Under the pieces are notes generated by a model that saw nothing but the letters and a program-made list of their open reading frames with translations, was not told the DNA's origin and did no database searches. Positions 1-8,105 of a stretch of DNA of 24,364 nucleotides are shown one piece after another; position 1 is the stretch's first letter, and every line of letters begins with the position of its first letter. A program made the translations under genes and the position numbers. Source of the DNA: Parachlamydiaceae bacterium (GTDB lineage Bacteria; Chlamydiota; Chlamydiia; Chlamydiales; Parachlamydiaceae); contig JAUXSJ010000304.1 in assembly GCA_030679615.1 (NCBI GenBank), forward strand, positions 1-24,364. The letters run 5' to 3'.

Positions 1-30
1 AAACAAATACAGTCTTCACATTAGACAAAA

Positions 31-161
31 AAATTAACAGGATAGGCAGGATAAAGAACAAGATATAGGAATGGGGTAAGTAAATTACTTTCGTAGTAAT
101 TTGAAGGCATTAAAAATTTGCTATTCATCATGCTTCTTTATCCTGCCTATCCTGCCAATCT
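31..161. repeat. Inverted repeat of 9-nt units (AGGATA type)
   Basis: Positions 39-58 and 134-153 are perfect reverse complements of 20 nt, extending with mismatches to about 31-58 and 134-161. The arms are made of roughly 9-nt units (AACAGGATA, GGCAGGATA). The 75-nt spacer holds a separate small hairpin, with an 8-bp stem at 82-89/95-102. A tract with the same TCCT-type unit recurs at 5815-5850. The element lies upstream of the gene at 259; no promoter was recognised in 160-258. Confidence 0.8.
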
Positions 162-258
162 TGTAAATTTTTTTATCTGCAGTTAATAGAGTTAGTGTTT
201 ATATTTTTTTTAAATTTGATGTTACATTTCAAAATTCATACTACAAAAGAGAACAACA

Positions 259-1104
259 ATGCCTTTACAATTTAAAAACAGCCCTCTATCGTACTACAAG
301 CGAATTTTTGCAATTATCCAACTATGCTTATCTTTTAGTTTAATGATTTGGTGCCTATTTCAACCATTTGTGGGGGAATATTTTAATTTAAAAACTAGAA
401 TGTTGCCTTATGAATATGTTTTAGGTGCACAGAAAACAAATGGAAATAATGTTCTTTTGTTTCAAAATATGAATGAAAACGATCGGGAATTAATGAAGAC
501 TGATTATCATAAAATTTTGAAATATTCCCAACGCTCCTTTTTTAAAAAAATTTATGATGGAATTATTTATTTTGCTTTTGAGGTACCTCCATTTGAACTT
601 GCGTGGATCTTTTTTTCTATTGTGATTGCAATACTCATTCTTTTGCAAAAAGAAGGATCTAAAAGCCTTAGTTGGTTATTGCCTATTATTGCAATAGGAT
701 TAGTTGTAGATGATTTTCAATCGGATCAAAAAATCAATTCATCTTCAGATCTAATTCTATTCCCAACTGAAAAACAATTAATAGATGAAGGTTATATTCA
801 AAATTTCCAACATGTCAATTGGATGGAGCAAAAGAATCAATTGACTCAAGGATGGCAAAATTATTTGATAGACAAGTGGAGTTCGCCTCAAGACGAAAAC
901 CGATTAGAAAAAGCTGAATTTAATTTTAATGTAGCAAGATTAAAATTATTTCATGAAGAACCATTTCAAAACTGGATTAAACCTAAAAATGAAAAATTGA
1001 GTTTAATATTGATTGTATTATTTATGTTTTGGAATATTTTATTTGCTTTAGTTATTTTCGATTTCTCGAAAAAAGGAAAAATTCTAACTTTTAGATCTAC
1101 GTAA
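259..1104 (+). CDS. Hypothetical four-helix membrane protein
   Basis: A 281-aa protein that I do not recognise. Hydrophobic segments at about residues 16-38, 112-130, 136-152 and 245-268 look like membrane helices. Between the first and second and between the third and fourth lie hydrophilic stretches rich in Asn, Gln, Lys and Glu. There is no cleavable signal peptide pattern and no obvious catalytic motif. The ATG is preceded by an AAGAGA purine run, a modest ribosome binding site. It stands alone, converging on nhaD, with a long palindrome between the two stop codons. The low GC content and absence of family motifs suggest a lineage-specific inner-membrane protein; the function is unknown. 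Confidence 0.7.
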   Translation: MPLQFKNSPLSYYKRIFAIIQLCLSFSLMIWCLFQPFVGEYFNLKTRMLPYEYVLGAQKTNGNNVLLFQNMNENDRELMKTDYHKILKYSQRSFFKKIYDGIIYFAFEVPPFELAWIFFSIVIAILILLQKEGSKSLSWLLPIIAIGLVVDDFQSDQKINSSSDLILFPTEKQLIDEGYIQNFQHVNWMEQKNQLTQGWQNYLIDKWSSPQDENRLEKAEFNFNVARLKLFHEEPFQNWIKPKNEKLSLILIVLFMFWNILFALVIFDFSKKGKILTFRST

Positions 1105-1106
1105 CC

Positions 1107-1277
1107 CCAAAAGTCGCTAAATTTTTTATCACAAAGAGCAGAAAGAACACAGAGACACAAAGAGAGGGCATGTTTAATAATGAAACTATATTAAAGAATT
1201 TCATTACTAAACATGCCCTCTCTTTGTGTCTTTGTGTTCTTTCTACTCTTTGTGATAAAAAATTTAGCGACTTTTGG
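1107..1277. repeat. Long palindrome between convergent genes, possible two-way terminator
   Basis: The arms 1107-1185 and 1199-1277 (79 nt each) are reverse complements with only about three mismatches, separated by a 13-nt loop. The outer 32 nt are perfect. The inner part is built of 8-9 nt purine-rich units (acaaagagc, agaaagaac, acagagac, acaaagaga). It fills almost the entire gap between the stop codon of the membrane protein (1102-1104) and that of nhaD (1295-1297). It may end transcription from both sides, but a stem of 79 bp is far longer than an ordinary intrinsic terminator needs. Confidence 0.85.
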
Positions 1278-1294
1278 TTTAAACTAAATCCTAC

Positions 1295-2563
1295 TTAAAA
1301 GAATTGAGCGAGTTTAAATGTTCCAATTCCGGCAAAATAACCCACAAAAGCTGCTATACCGATTCTTCGCAAATACCAGAAAAATTGCACGCGCTCAAGC
1401 CCCATAAATGCAATTCCAGCAGCAGAACCCACGACTAAAATACTTCCACCTGTTCCTGCGCAATAGGCTACCAAATTCCAAAAACTTGAATCCATAGGGT
1501 ATGTTGATAAGTCATACATTCCCATTACAGCTGCAACCAGAGGAACATTATCCACAACAGCTGAAGCGAGGCCAATAGCAATCGCTACAAACTCAGAATT
1601 TCCAATGGTATTATCCATCCAATTTGCTAAATTATAAAGAATACCCGCTGTTTGTAATGCATCAATGCACAATAATATTCCTAAAAAGAACAGAACCCCT
1701 GAAACATCAATAGATGTCATGATTGCAGGAACCCGTAAATGTTCTCTTGTTGGTATTCCAGTATGAACAAAGTCAGTAAATAACCACATTAATCCCAATC
1801 CAAACATCATTCCCATGAAAGGAGGAAGTCCTGTATAAATTTTAAAAAGAGGAACTGAGATTAAACAAATCACTCCAAGCCAAAATACGATATTGCCCAT
1901 AGGCTCTTTTTCTTCTTTCACACTGACGGGATTAGATGTAAATTCTCCCTTTAAAAAGATCCCTATCATGGCAAGAAAAGCCACTAAACAAACAAGACTA
2001 GGTAAAAATAAAACTTTTATTATGTTTACTGTTGAAAGTTGACCACCAATCCATAACATCGTCGTTGTTACATCTCCAATCGGTGTCCATGCTCCACCTG
2101 CATTTGCTGCTACAACAACAGTGCCACCTAATAAAAGTCGATCTTCATTAGAATCTAAAAGCTTTCTTAACAAAGTGACCATAATAATCGTCGTTGTTAG
2201 ATTATCTAGAATGGAAGAAAGAAAAAATGAAATGAATCCAATGGTCCATAATAATTTTTTCTTAGATTTTGGCTCAATAGCATTAGAAAGGATCGAAAAC
2301 CCTTTATGCGCATTAATAATTTCAACGATAGTTAAAGCACCTAACAGAAAAAAAACAATTTGGCTAATATTCGCCATATGTTCGCCAAGCCACTCAATAT
2401 TTTTTTCATGAGAAGCTGTTCCACTAGCAAATTGTAAAATCCAACAGACTATGGCCATCAATAGGGCAATGGAGGTTTTATTAATTTTACTTACATGCTC
2501 GATAGCAATAAATAAATAGCCGATCACAAACGTAATGATCATTAATAAATTGAATAAATTCAT
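1295..2563 (-). CDS. nhaD: Na+/H+ antiporter, NhaD family
   Basis: A 422-aa polytopic inner-membrane protein of the ion-transporter superfamily, matching NhaD-type sodium:proton antiporters, which exchange Na+ for protons in pH and sodium homeostasis. It has about ten or more hydrophobic helices across the whole length. Family-like segments are visible: SSILDNLTTTIIMVTLLRK near residue 118, NAGGAWTPIGDVTTTMLW near 153, VVDNVPLVAAVMGMYDL near 340 and AGTGGSILVVGSAAGIAFMG near 370. The two DN(L/V)-type helices and the GGxxTPIGD helix are the conserved ion-path elements. Length is normal for the family. It is transcribed in the same direction as rnpB, 33 bp downstream of the rnpB 3' end. The call is firm at family level; substrate preference is inferred. 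Confidence 0.9.
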   Translation of the reverse strand: MNLFNLLMIITFVIGYLFIAIEHVSKINKTSIALLMAIVCWILQFASGTASHEKNIEWLGEHMANISQIVFFLLGALTIVEIINAHKGFSILSNAIEPKSKKKLLWTIGFISFFLSSILDNLTTTIIMVTLLRKLLDSNEDRLLLGGTVVVAANAGGAWTPIGDVTTTMLWIGGQLSTVNIIKVLFLPSLVCLVAFLAMIGIFLKGEFTSNPVSVKEEKEPMGNIVFWLGVICLISVPLFKIYTGLPPFMGMMFGLGLMWLFTDFVHTGIPTREHLRVPAIMTSIDVSGVLFFLGILLCIDALQTAGILYNLANWMDNTIGNSEFVAIAIGLASAVVDNVPLVAAVMGMYDLSTYPMDSSFWNLVAYCAGTGGSILVVGSAAGIAFMGLERVQFFWYLRRIGIAAFVGYFAGIGTFKLAQFF

Positions 2564-2596
2564 GATAGTATAGGGTTCGTTTGTTTAAAAAAAAAT

Positions 2597-2950
2597 CCGG
2601 GAAAATATAAGCCGGATTCTGTTAGCTAATTACTTAGCTCAGTCATCATTCGTCTAGGGTTGCCATTACTAACAACCTCAAGCGACTCTTCTTGAGTCCT
2701 GCGGAGCACAGTATTACTCAAATTCGTTCTTGCTTCGGATAGGGTTTACCGCTATCTGAGTTTTCTCAGATAGTCCAATTCCTTAAATTGGAATTTCACC
2801 CTGTCTGCCAACCCGAAGGTTAGCAGCGGAATACTTTCTGTTGCACTTTCCGTAGCTTTACAGCCCCCAGTATTTCACTGGTATCCTCTCCTATGAAGCC
2901 CGGACTTTCCTCTCCTTAAAAACATAAGCAGCGATGACTCTTTTTCCCGG
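2597..2950 (-). ncRNA. rnpB: RNase P RNA (M1 RNA)
   Basis: On the minus strand the 5' part carries the hallmark GAGGAAAGTCCGGGCT (from about 2918) and the 3' part carries AGAATCCGGCTTAT (about 2605-2620), both conserved core sequences of bacterial RNase P RNA. The ends pair as helix P1: 2941-2950 with 2597-2605 (CCGGGAAAA with TTTTCCCGG). The last stem is followed by nine T residues on the transcribed strand (2587-2595), so P1 plus the T-run probably acts as an intrinsic terminator. About 354 nt is normal for the bacterial A-type RNA. It is the catalytic subunit that trims the 5' leaders of tRNA precursors, working with the RnpA protein, which is not encoded here. Confidence 0.96.
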
Positions 2951-2988
2951 AAAAAACTTAAAACCTAATTATGGTAAAAAATAGGTTC

Positions 2989-3753
2989 TTAAACTTTTGC
3001 TTTTCGACGACGTTGCTTTGTTGGAACAAGAGCATCCTCTAAGACTTTATTTTCTTGCCAGTAGTGAATGCGTGAACAATGTTCACAAAAAACCAAACGC
3101 TCTCCTCTTCTCACTAGGTTCTCATGCTGTGCAGTTAACATAATATGACAACCACTGCAGCAACGATTTTCTAGTGGAACAACAACTCGATCTCTTTTAT
3201 TGCGCAATAATCTTTCGTAAATTTTAAAGACTTCAACATTCGCATGTGACACTAATTCATCACGTTCTGTTTTAATAGCACGGCCTTCGCTATTAATGAG
3301 TCGAATGTTTTCTTCAATTTCGTTTTCATGAACTTTTGAACCTGCTATAGCAGAATCCAAGTTTTCTTTTAACACTTTTAAATTGTCTTCTTCAACTGTT
3401 AAACGATCGTAAAAATCACTTAATCGCTGTTCTTTCGTTAATCTTTCTCTATCAGCAGTTGAAAGTTCATGAGTAATTGCATTATATTCATCTACTTTTT
3501 TAATCGAACTTTGATGAGCTTCTAATTTTTTAATCTTAGCTAAAACATCTGCATGCTCGCCTTCCATCTGTCGAATGACTTTTTTCATTTCAAAAATGTC
3601 GGATTCTTTTTCATTCACTCGATTTGTCAAAGAGGCTTCATTTGCTTTGATGCTTTCCCTTTCTTTCTCTCTTTGACGTCTGACCTCCAATAATTGAATC
3701 ATTTTCATGTCACATTCTTGGATTTTTAATATCACATTAAGGGCTTCTAACAT
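2989..3753 (-). CDS. Coiled-coil C4 zinc-ribbon protein, CT398/CdsZ-like
   Basis: A 254-aa protein with a long charged coiled coil (about residues 15-185) followed by a C4 zinc ribbon (C199-x2-C202 and C223-x2-C226), the layout of DUF164/CT398-type proteins. The C. trachomatis homologue CT398 (CdsZ) has been reported to bind sigma-54 (RpoN) and type III secretion components; that role is carried over here by homology only. The tail is rich in basic residues (KQRRRKAKV). AGGAA upstream of the ATG is a good ribosome binding site. It lies 38 bp upstream of rnpB on the same strand and may share transcription with it. A sigma-54-type promoter is present elsewhere in this window (12042). Confidence 0.85.
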   Translation of the reverse strand: MLEALNVILKIQECDMKMIQLLEVRRQREKERESIKANEASLTNRVNEKESDIFEMKKVIRQMEGEHADVLAKIKKLEAHQSSIKKVDEYNAITHELSTADRERLTKEQRLSDFYDRLTVEEDNLKVLKENLDSAIAGSKVHENEIEENIRLINSEGRAIKTERDELVSHANVEVFKIYERLLRNKRDRVVVPLENRCCSGCHIMLTAQHENLVRRGERLVFCEHCSRIHYWQENKVLEDALVPTKQRRRKAKV

Positions 3754-4060
3754 AATTTATTCCTTAAGGTAAATGAGATAATTATAATAGTGTATGCCAT
3801 CATAACGAATGAGGAAAAAAAAGAAAAGAAATCAATTGATTGAATTTTTTTTTTGATCAGGCAAGCAATCAATACAATTTAAAAACAAACTGGATTTTTG
3901 ATATTTTATTTCATTTTCATTTCAACATATTATGGTCAAGAACAGATTATTATTCATTAGATACTAATAAGATTTTTAAAATCAATAAACACTTGTTTTT
4001 TTAAATTTTTGTAATATTATTTCTGATATAAAAAAACAAACATTAAATAAAGAAGGTTTT
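3754..4060. other. AT-rich divergent intergenic region
   Basis: This 307-bp gap separates the divergently transcribed zinc-ribbon gene and the small gene at 4061. It is very AT-rich with many A- and T-tracts and presumably holds both promoters. I could not place a convincing -35/-10 pair and see no long repeat or structured RNA in it. Confidence 0.5.
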
Positions 4061-4600
4061 ATGATTAGTAATAATTACAACGTTTTCATTTCTGATCAAA
4101 CAATTGAACTAATTGAAGAAAAAATCAATTGTTCTATTTCTTTTAAAAAAACTTCATGGAAATGGCATTATTCTCTTATTCAAAAGGGTAATAATAGTGA
4201 AGTAGTAGGCGATATTGTAAAAAAAAGTGACAATCAATTCGTAAAAATCATTGAACTGCATAAAAAAATAAAAGATCAATCAACACTAACAAATGATTTT
4301 GATGAAGCACAAATAATGAAATTTTTAAATAAATTTTGTCACTTAAAATATAGGCAATTTTTATTCCAATCTAAAATAGAAATTTTTCAAAACGACTGTT
4401 ACCCAGTGATCAAGAATATTCTCGAAGAAAACACAAATAAAAAAGTTATGCTAGTTTCAAAAATAGCGGAATTTTTCAAAAATAAACTTGAAGGAGGATT
4501 TTCACGATATTTTCAAGAAAATTTATCAAATTTCGATCAAGATTGTTTTTCTATAGTAAAAGAAATAAATAAAGATTTATTTTTTAATCAAAACCAATAA
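4061..4600 (+). CDS. Hypothetical protein
   Basis: A 179-aa soluble, Lys/Asn/Phe-rich protein with no signal peptide, membrane helix or motif that I recognise. The start ATG has an AGAAGG ribosome binding site at good spacing. Predicted character is mostly helical with an even spread of charge. GC content is clearly lower than in the housekeeping genes at 5978-8967. It sits alone between an AT-rich promoter region and a GC-richer structured intergenic segment. It could be a lineage-specific protein, possibly a secreted effector, but nothing in the sequence proves that. Confidence 0.6.
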   Translation: MISNNYNVFISDQTIELIEEKINCSISFKKTSWKWHYSLIQKGNNSEVVGDIVKKSDNQFVKIIELHKKIKDQSTLTNDFDEAQIMKFLNKFCHLKYRQFLFQSKIEIFQNDCYPVIKNILEENTNKKVMLVSKIAEFFKNKLEGGFSRYFQENLSNFDQDCFSIVKEINKDLFFNQNQ

Positions 4601-4620
4601 AAAAATGTAATTAAATATGG

Positions 4621-4800
4621 AGTGCGCGTGACTTGTCACCGCTTTCATAGCTTCGACTTGTCGAAGCGTTGCGTAGTGGCAAAGAATTGTGCTATCTGCA
4701 ACGACATTTTTAGAGAAGCCATTTCTCAGAATCGAAAGATCGCAAGGTTAACTCGGTTTAACCTGATGACCTAAGCCTGCTCATTTTGTTTTTTCTTTTT
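4621..4800 (+). ncRNA. Candidate structured RNA in GC-richer gap
   Basis: This segment has visibly higher GC than its surroundings and contains a chain of hairpins. They are 4624-4642 (stem interrupted by one bulge, CTTG loop), 4650-4667 (7-bp stem, CTTG loop), a 6-bp helix pairing 4667-4672 with 4698-4703, 4713-4727 (5-bp stem), a GAAA-capped mini-stem at 4731-4740, and 4745-4764 (7-bp stem). A T-rich run follows at 4784-4800. There is no open reading frame of note. It matches none of the RNAs I know (tmRNA, 6S, SRP RNA, common riboswitches). It could be a small RNA, a leader for the gene at 4925, or a decayed mobile element. The strand is a guess based on the T-run. Confidence 0.35.
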
Positions 4801-4924
4801 TAAGAATTATAAAGTCTTTTTCTTGATTTAAACTTTTTTGTTGACATTCATTTTGATACCTGGGAAAAAAATACTGGACTCATAAATTAGTCATATCAAC
4901 ACATTTATGAAAAGGTAGTAAGCC

Positions 4925-5377
4925 ATGCTTACAAAAAAAGATTCAACTAAAGAAACAAAAGTTAAACTCAGCAAAGTAAACGCTCTAAACAAAAATGCTG
5001 AAGAAAATTCATATTGCTGTTCACAATCGTCATTATCTATTCCATCCCCCTCCAAGCCCATAAAACCTAACAATTCAATTCCTTCAAAAAATCAAGATGC
5101 TCAAGAAAAAAAATCTTCTTACAAAACTCGTCTGACTATTAAGTATGACATCGGCTATCAAAATAAATTTTTTATTCGCGGCAAAGGAGCAAATTTAAGT
5201 TGGGATAAAGGACAAGAGTTCACTAATGTCAAACCTGATGAGTGGATTTGGGAAACAGAGATTCCTTTCAATCAATGCGAATTTAAAGTATTAATTAACG
5301 ATGAAATTTATGAAATTGGTGAAAATCATTTTTTAAATTGCGGATCCTCGGTTGTCTATACTCCTCATTTTAATTAG
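4925..5377 (+). CDS. Small protein with carbohydrate-binding-like beta domain
   Basis: A 150-aa protein with two parts. Residues 1-65 are low-complexity, rich in Ser, Lys, Asn and Pro, with a CCSQSS patch. Residues 70-150 form a compact beta-type domain with a G-x-G-x-x-L-S-W-D-K-G core and a later W-I-W-E-T, which resembles starch/glycogen-binding modules of the CBM20/E-set kind. Binding to glycogen or another glycan is inferred from this resemblance only. There is no signal peptide. AAAGG about 9 nt before the ATG can serve as the ribosome binding site. The 3' end of this gene was duplicated together with the following palindrome (see 5525-5659). Confidence 0.65.
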   Translation: MLTKKDSTKETKVKLSKVNALNKNAEENSYCCSQSSLSIPSPSKPIKPNNSIPSKNQDAQEKKSSYKTRLTIKYDIGYQNKFFIRGKGANLSWDKGQEFTNVKPDEWIWETEIPFNQCEFKVLINDEIYEIGENHFLNCGSSVVYTPHFN

Positions 5378-5380
5378 CTT

Positions 5381-5527
5381 TAACGATGGATAAAATAACA
5401 AGGTAATATAAATTTTTCTTGTTCTATCGTTATATCGTTATATCGTTTCCATCGTTAATTTGCTTTAAGACTCATGTCAGCTAAAAGTAAAATTAACGAT
5501 GGAAACGATAGAACGATATAACGATGG
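5381..5527. repeat. Palindromic AACGATNGA element, copy A
   Basis: The left arm is at about 5423-5460 and the right arm at 5491-5527, each made of 8-9 nt units of ATCGTT/AACGAT. Between them lies a 30-nt centre beginning TGCTTTAAGACTCATG. The same element occurs at 5663-5809 (centre reversed) and at 21128-21256 (centre in this orientation). The outer flank TTTTTCTTGTTCTATCG is shared by copies A and B. Confidence 0.85.
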
Positions 5528-5659
5528 ATTTAGGAAACGGACCTTCCTTTCAATCAATGCGAATTTAAAATGTTGATTAACGATGAAATTTATGAAATAG
5601 GTGAAAATCAATTTTTAAATTAATGATCTTCTGTTGCTTACACTCCTCATTTTAATTAG
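5525..5659 (+). pseudogene. Duplicated 3' fragment of the 4925 gene
   Basis: Nucleotides 5525-5659 match 5243-5377, the last 45 codons of the upstream gene. In the copy the second Trp codon has become TAG (Trp-Ile-stop) and the Cys codon after Leu-Asn has become TAA. There is no start codon or ribosome binding site. The remaining residues (LPFNQCEF, LINDEIYEIGEN) are nearly identical to the parent, so it is a non-functional tail left by the tandem duplication. Confidence 0.85.
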
Positions 5660-5662
5660 CTT

Positions 5663-5809
5663 TAACGATGGATAAAACAATAAGATAATATAAACTTTTC
5701 TTGTTCTATCGTTCTATCGTTTCCATCGTTAACTTTACTTTTAGCTGACACGAGTCTTAAAGCAATTAACGATGGAAATGATATAACGATAGAACAAGAA
5801 AAATTTATT
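5663..5809. repeat. Palindromic AACGATNGA element, copy B, centre inverted
   Basis: The arms at about 5690-5735 and 5764-5808 are the same ATCGTT/AACGAT units as copy A. The central segment reads ACTTTTAGCTGACACGAGTC, the reverse complement of the copy A centre with a few changes. The outer flanks stay in the original orientation. Confidence 0.85.
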
Positions 5810-5814
5810 TTAAG

Positions 5815-5850
5815 AATCCTGTTTATCCTTCCTATCCTTTTAATCCTGTA
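5815..5850. repeat. Four 9-nt TCCT units
   Basis: Four consecutive nonamers, AATCCTGTT, TATCCTTCC, TATCCTTTT and AATCCTGTA, share the NATCCTNNN frame. They resemble the arms of the inverted repeat at 31-161. Here only one arm is present, directly after palindrome copy B and upstream of glyA. Confidence 0.8.
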
Positions 5851-5977
5851 ATTTTTTATACGACATTTGTTAACTTCAATCTCATCAACTAAACAATCTT
5901 GCATAAAAACGATCATTTCAGACACAATAAATCTCCAGAAAGCTTCAATTTTTACAAGTTAATCAGGGATTTTTTGA

Positions 5978-7456
5978 ATGACATCGAGACTAAAAAAATA
6001 TTTATCAAAACATGCCTCTTCACCTCTCAATCCTGCAGTTGTTGCTTACATCGCATCTCTCGATCACCTGGCTTCCGTAGCTCCTGAAGTGGAAAAAAGC
6101 ATTGTTCAAGAATTAAATGATGAAAGATCTCATTTAAAACTAATCGCTTCAGAGAATTTTTCATCTTTGGCTGTTCAACTCGCCATGGGTAATTTACTAA
6201 CAGATAAATATGCTGAAGGCTATCCGGGTCATCGCTTTTATGCAGGTTGTAATAATGTTGATGCGATTGAAAGTCTTGCTCAGCAAGAACTGATTGAATT
6301 GTTTAAATGCGAACATGCATATGTCCAACCACATTCTGGTGCAGATGCCAACCTAGTTGCATTATGGGCTATACTTTTTCATAAAATCCAAGCTCCTGCT
6401 ATTGAGAAATTAGGCAAAAAAACTTTAGATGAATTATCCCCTGAAGAATATGAAGAGGTACGTCAACTTTTAGTTAATCAAAAACTCATGGGGATGTCGT
6501 TAAATTCAGGTGGACATCTCACTCATGGTTACAGACATAATATTTCTTCGAAAATCCTTAAAGCTGTTCATTATGATGTAAATCCAAAAACAGAATTAAT
6601 TGACTACGATCAATTATCAGATCAAGTTAAAAAGGAAAAGCCCACCATTCTTATGGCAGGGTATTCTGCTCACCCAAGAAAAATCAATTTTGCTAAAATG
6701 AGAGAAATTGCCGATCAAGTGGGAGCTGTTTTATTTGTTGACATGGCCCATTTCGCAGGTCTTGTTGCAGGTGGAGTGTTTGAAGGAGAATTCAATCCGA
6801 TTCCTTATGCTGATATCGTCTCTTCAACTACCCATAAGACCTTAAGAGGACCAAGAGGTGGTATCATTTTATGCAAAAAAGAATATGCAGATGCTGTCAA
6901 TAAAGGATGTCCTTTAGTTTTAGGAGGTCCGCTTCCACATGTGATGGCTGCAAAAGCTGTTGCCTTTAAAGAAGCTAATACTCAAGAATTTAAAGATTAC
7001 GCTAAAAAAATTGTTGAAAATGCACACTATTTAGCTGAACGCTTTATCCAAAAAGGTGTCCGTTTAGTTACAGGTGGAACAGAAAATCATTTATTAATTG
7101 TGGATTTAACACAATTTGGATTAACAGGTCGGATTGCAGAGTCAGTTCTTCGATCAGCTCATATCACTGTTAATCGAAATGCCATCCCATTTGACCAACA
7201 AGGTCCATGGTATACATCGGGAATTAGATTAGGAACAGCTGCTTTAACAACCTTAGGAATGGGAAAAGAAGAGATGTATGAAATCGCTGATGTGATTATT
7301 ACTATTCTTATAAACACAAAGCCAGCTATGATTGAAAAAACAGGACAATTGAGTAAGGCAAATGGAATCACTGATCCTTTAGTGTTAGAAGAAGCAAAGA
7401 AACGGATCGCTCAACTTTTAAATCGATATCCGCTCTATCCTGAAATTGAAATTTAA
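5978..7456 (+). CDS. glyA: Serine hydroxymethyltransferase
   Basis: A 492-aa cytosolic PLP enzyme that converts serine and tetrahydrofolate to glycine and methylene-tetrahydrofolate. Seen here: IASENF near residue 56, the DMAHFAGLVAGG strand near 255, the SSTTHKTLRGPRGG active-site loop with PLP lysine K287, and the C-terminal SGIRLGTAALTTLGM. It is about 70 residues longer than the usual bacterial enzyme: an N-terminal extension of some 35 residues and an insertion near 135-175 (PAIEKLGKKTLDELSPEEYE region), as in chlamydial GlyA. Chlamydial GlyA has been reported to act also as an alanine racemase supplying D-Ala for peptidoglycan; whether this one does is inference. It is followed 31 bp later by clpP. 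Confidence 0.95.
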   Translation: MTSRLKKYLSKHASSPLNPAVVAYIASLDHLASVAPEVEKSIVQELNDERSHLKLIASENFSSLAVQLAMGNLLTDKYAEGYPGHRFYAGCNNVDAIESLAQQELIELFKCEHAYVQPHSGADANLVALWAILFHKIQAPAIEKLGKKTLDELSPEEYEEVRQLLVNQKLMGMSLNSGGHLTHGYRHNISSKILKAVHYDVNPKTELIDYDQLSDQVKKEKPTILMAGYSAHPRKINFAKMREIADQVGAVLFVDMAHFAGLVAGGVFEGEFNPIPYADIVSSTTHKTLRGPRGGIILCKKEYADAVNKGCPLVLGGPLPHVMAAKAVAFKEANTQEFKDYAKKIVENAHYLAERFIQKGVRLVTGGTENHLLIVDLTQFGLTGRIAESVLRSAHITVNRNAIPFDQQGPWYTSGIRLGTAALTTLGMGKEEMYEIADVIITILINTKPAMIEKTGQLSKANGITDPLVLEEAKKRIAQLLNRYPLYPEIEI

Positions 7457-7487
7457 TGTATTTTATGCCCTTAGTTAGGAGAAAACC

Positions 7488-8105
7488 ATGGCGAAACAAA
7501 ACGATAATCATCAAGGACCGGTCCCTTCAAAGGTAGCAGATAAAATTGAAAATGCTTTATTAAATTCTCGCCGCATATTTCTTTCAGATGTGGTAGATAA
7601 TGATACAGCTAGTGATATCATAAAAAAATTATGGTATTTTGAAATGACAGATCCAGGTAAGCCCATTCTTTTTATCATTAATAGTCCGGGCGGAGCTGTT
7701 GATTCAGGCTTTGCAATTTGGGACACAGTAAAGTTAATCACATCTCCTGTGATCACACTTGTGACAGGTTTAGCTGCTTCAATGGGTTCTATTCTTAGTC
7801 TTTGTGCTACGAAAAAGGGTGGTCGTTATGCAACACCTCATTCCAGAATTATGATTCATCAACCCTTGCTTTCTGGAGTTATTAAAGGACAAGCAACTGA
7901 TCTTGAGATTCAAGCTAAGGAAATTCTTAAAACAAAAAGATTATTAATTAATATTTATGTTCAAGAAACCGGTAAAGATTTTGCTGCCATCGAAAAGGCT
8001 TTGGATAGAGATATGTGGATGACAGCTGAAGAAGCGAAAGCATTCGGATTGCTTGATGGGATTGTTAATTCTCCTGAAGAACTCAGTCAGCTTTATCATG
8101 CATAA
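7488..8105 (+). CDS. clpP: ATP-dependent Clp protease proteolytic subunit
   Basis: A 205-aa serine protease subunit that forms the barrel degraded into by ClpX/ClpC unfoldases. The catalytic triad is visible: S98 in AASMGS, H124 in MIHQP and D175 in DRDMWMTAEEA. The SPGG oxyanion loop (residues 66-69) is present and no long propeptide is seen. The position between glyA and dapF matches C. trachomatis clpP1 (CT431), one of two chlamydial ClpP paralogues, so this is likely the ClpP1 orthologue. The start ATG follows AGGAGA, a strong ribosome binding site. The 3' end overlaps the dapF start by 8 nt, indicating translational coupling. The family is certain; the paralogue assignment rests on gene order. 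Confidence 0.95.
   Translation: MAKQNDNHQGPVPSKVADKIENALLNSRRIFLSDVVDNDTASDIIKKLWYFEMTDPGKPILFIINSPGGAVDSGFAIWDTVKLITSPVITLVTGLAASMGSILSLCATKKGGRYATPHSRIMIHQPLLSGVIKGQATDLEIQAKEILKTKRLLINIYVQETGKDFAAIEKALDRDMWMTAEEAKAFGLLDGIVNSPEELSQLYHA

Larger units (their letters stand above)
5243..5809. repeat. 282-bp tandem duplication (gene tail plus palindrome)
   Basis: From 5243 the sequence repeats at an offset of exactly 282 bp from 5525 onward: gene tail, stop codon, and the start of the palindromic element. No indel is visible across the gene part. The junction has TGG microhomology (5243 and 5525). The second copy carries many point changes, so the event is not recent. The duplicated palindromes (5381-5527 and 5663-5809) differ in the orientation of their central segment. 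Confidence 0.85.

Noticed and set aside
2121..2411. Plus-strand reading frame inside nhaD
   Set aside because: It is antisense to a well-supported transporter gene, with no family features of its own.
4621..4790. tmRNA or group II intron end (GTGCGCG start, CGACTTG segment)
   Set aside because: There is no tRNA-like acceptor half, no CCA end, no tag frame, and no intron domain V hairpin; the resemblance is limited to a few bases.
4842..4885. Sigma-70-type promoter (TTGACA) before the gene at 4925
   Set aside because: TTGACA is present, but no acceptable -10 box lies 16-18 nt downstream, so I did not list it.
5662..5925. Minus-strand reading frame across palindrome copy B
   Set aside because: It is composed almost wholly of repeat DNA (ATCGTT units and TCCT nonamers), so the open frame is a by-product of the repeats.
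8053..8097. Upstream start for dapF at 8053
   Set aside because: It would add 15 residues lying inside clpP and not seen in the family; the ATG at 8098 fits both the family N-terminus and the gene overlap.
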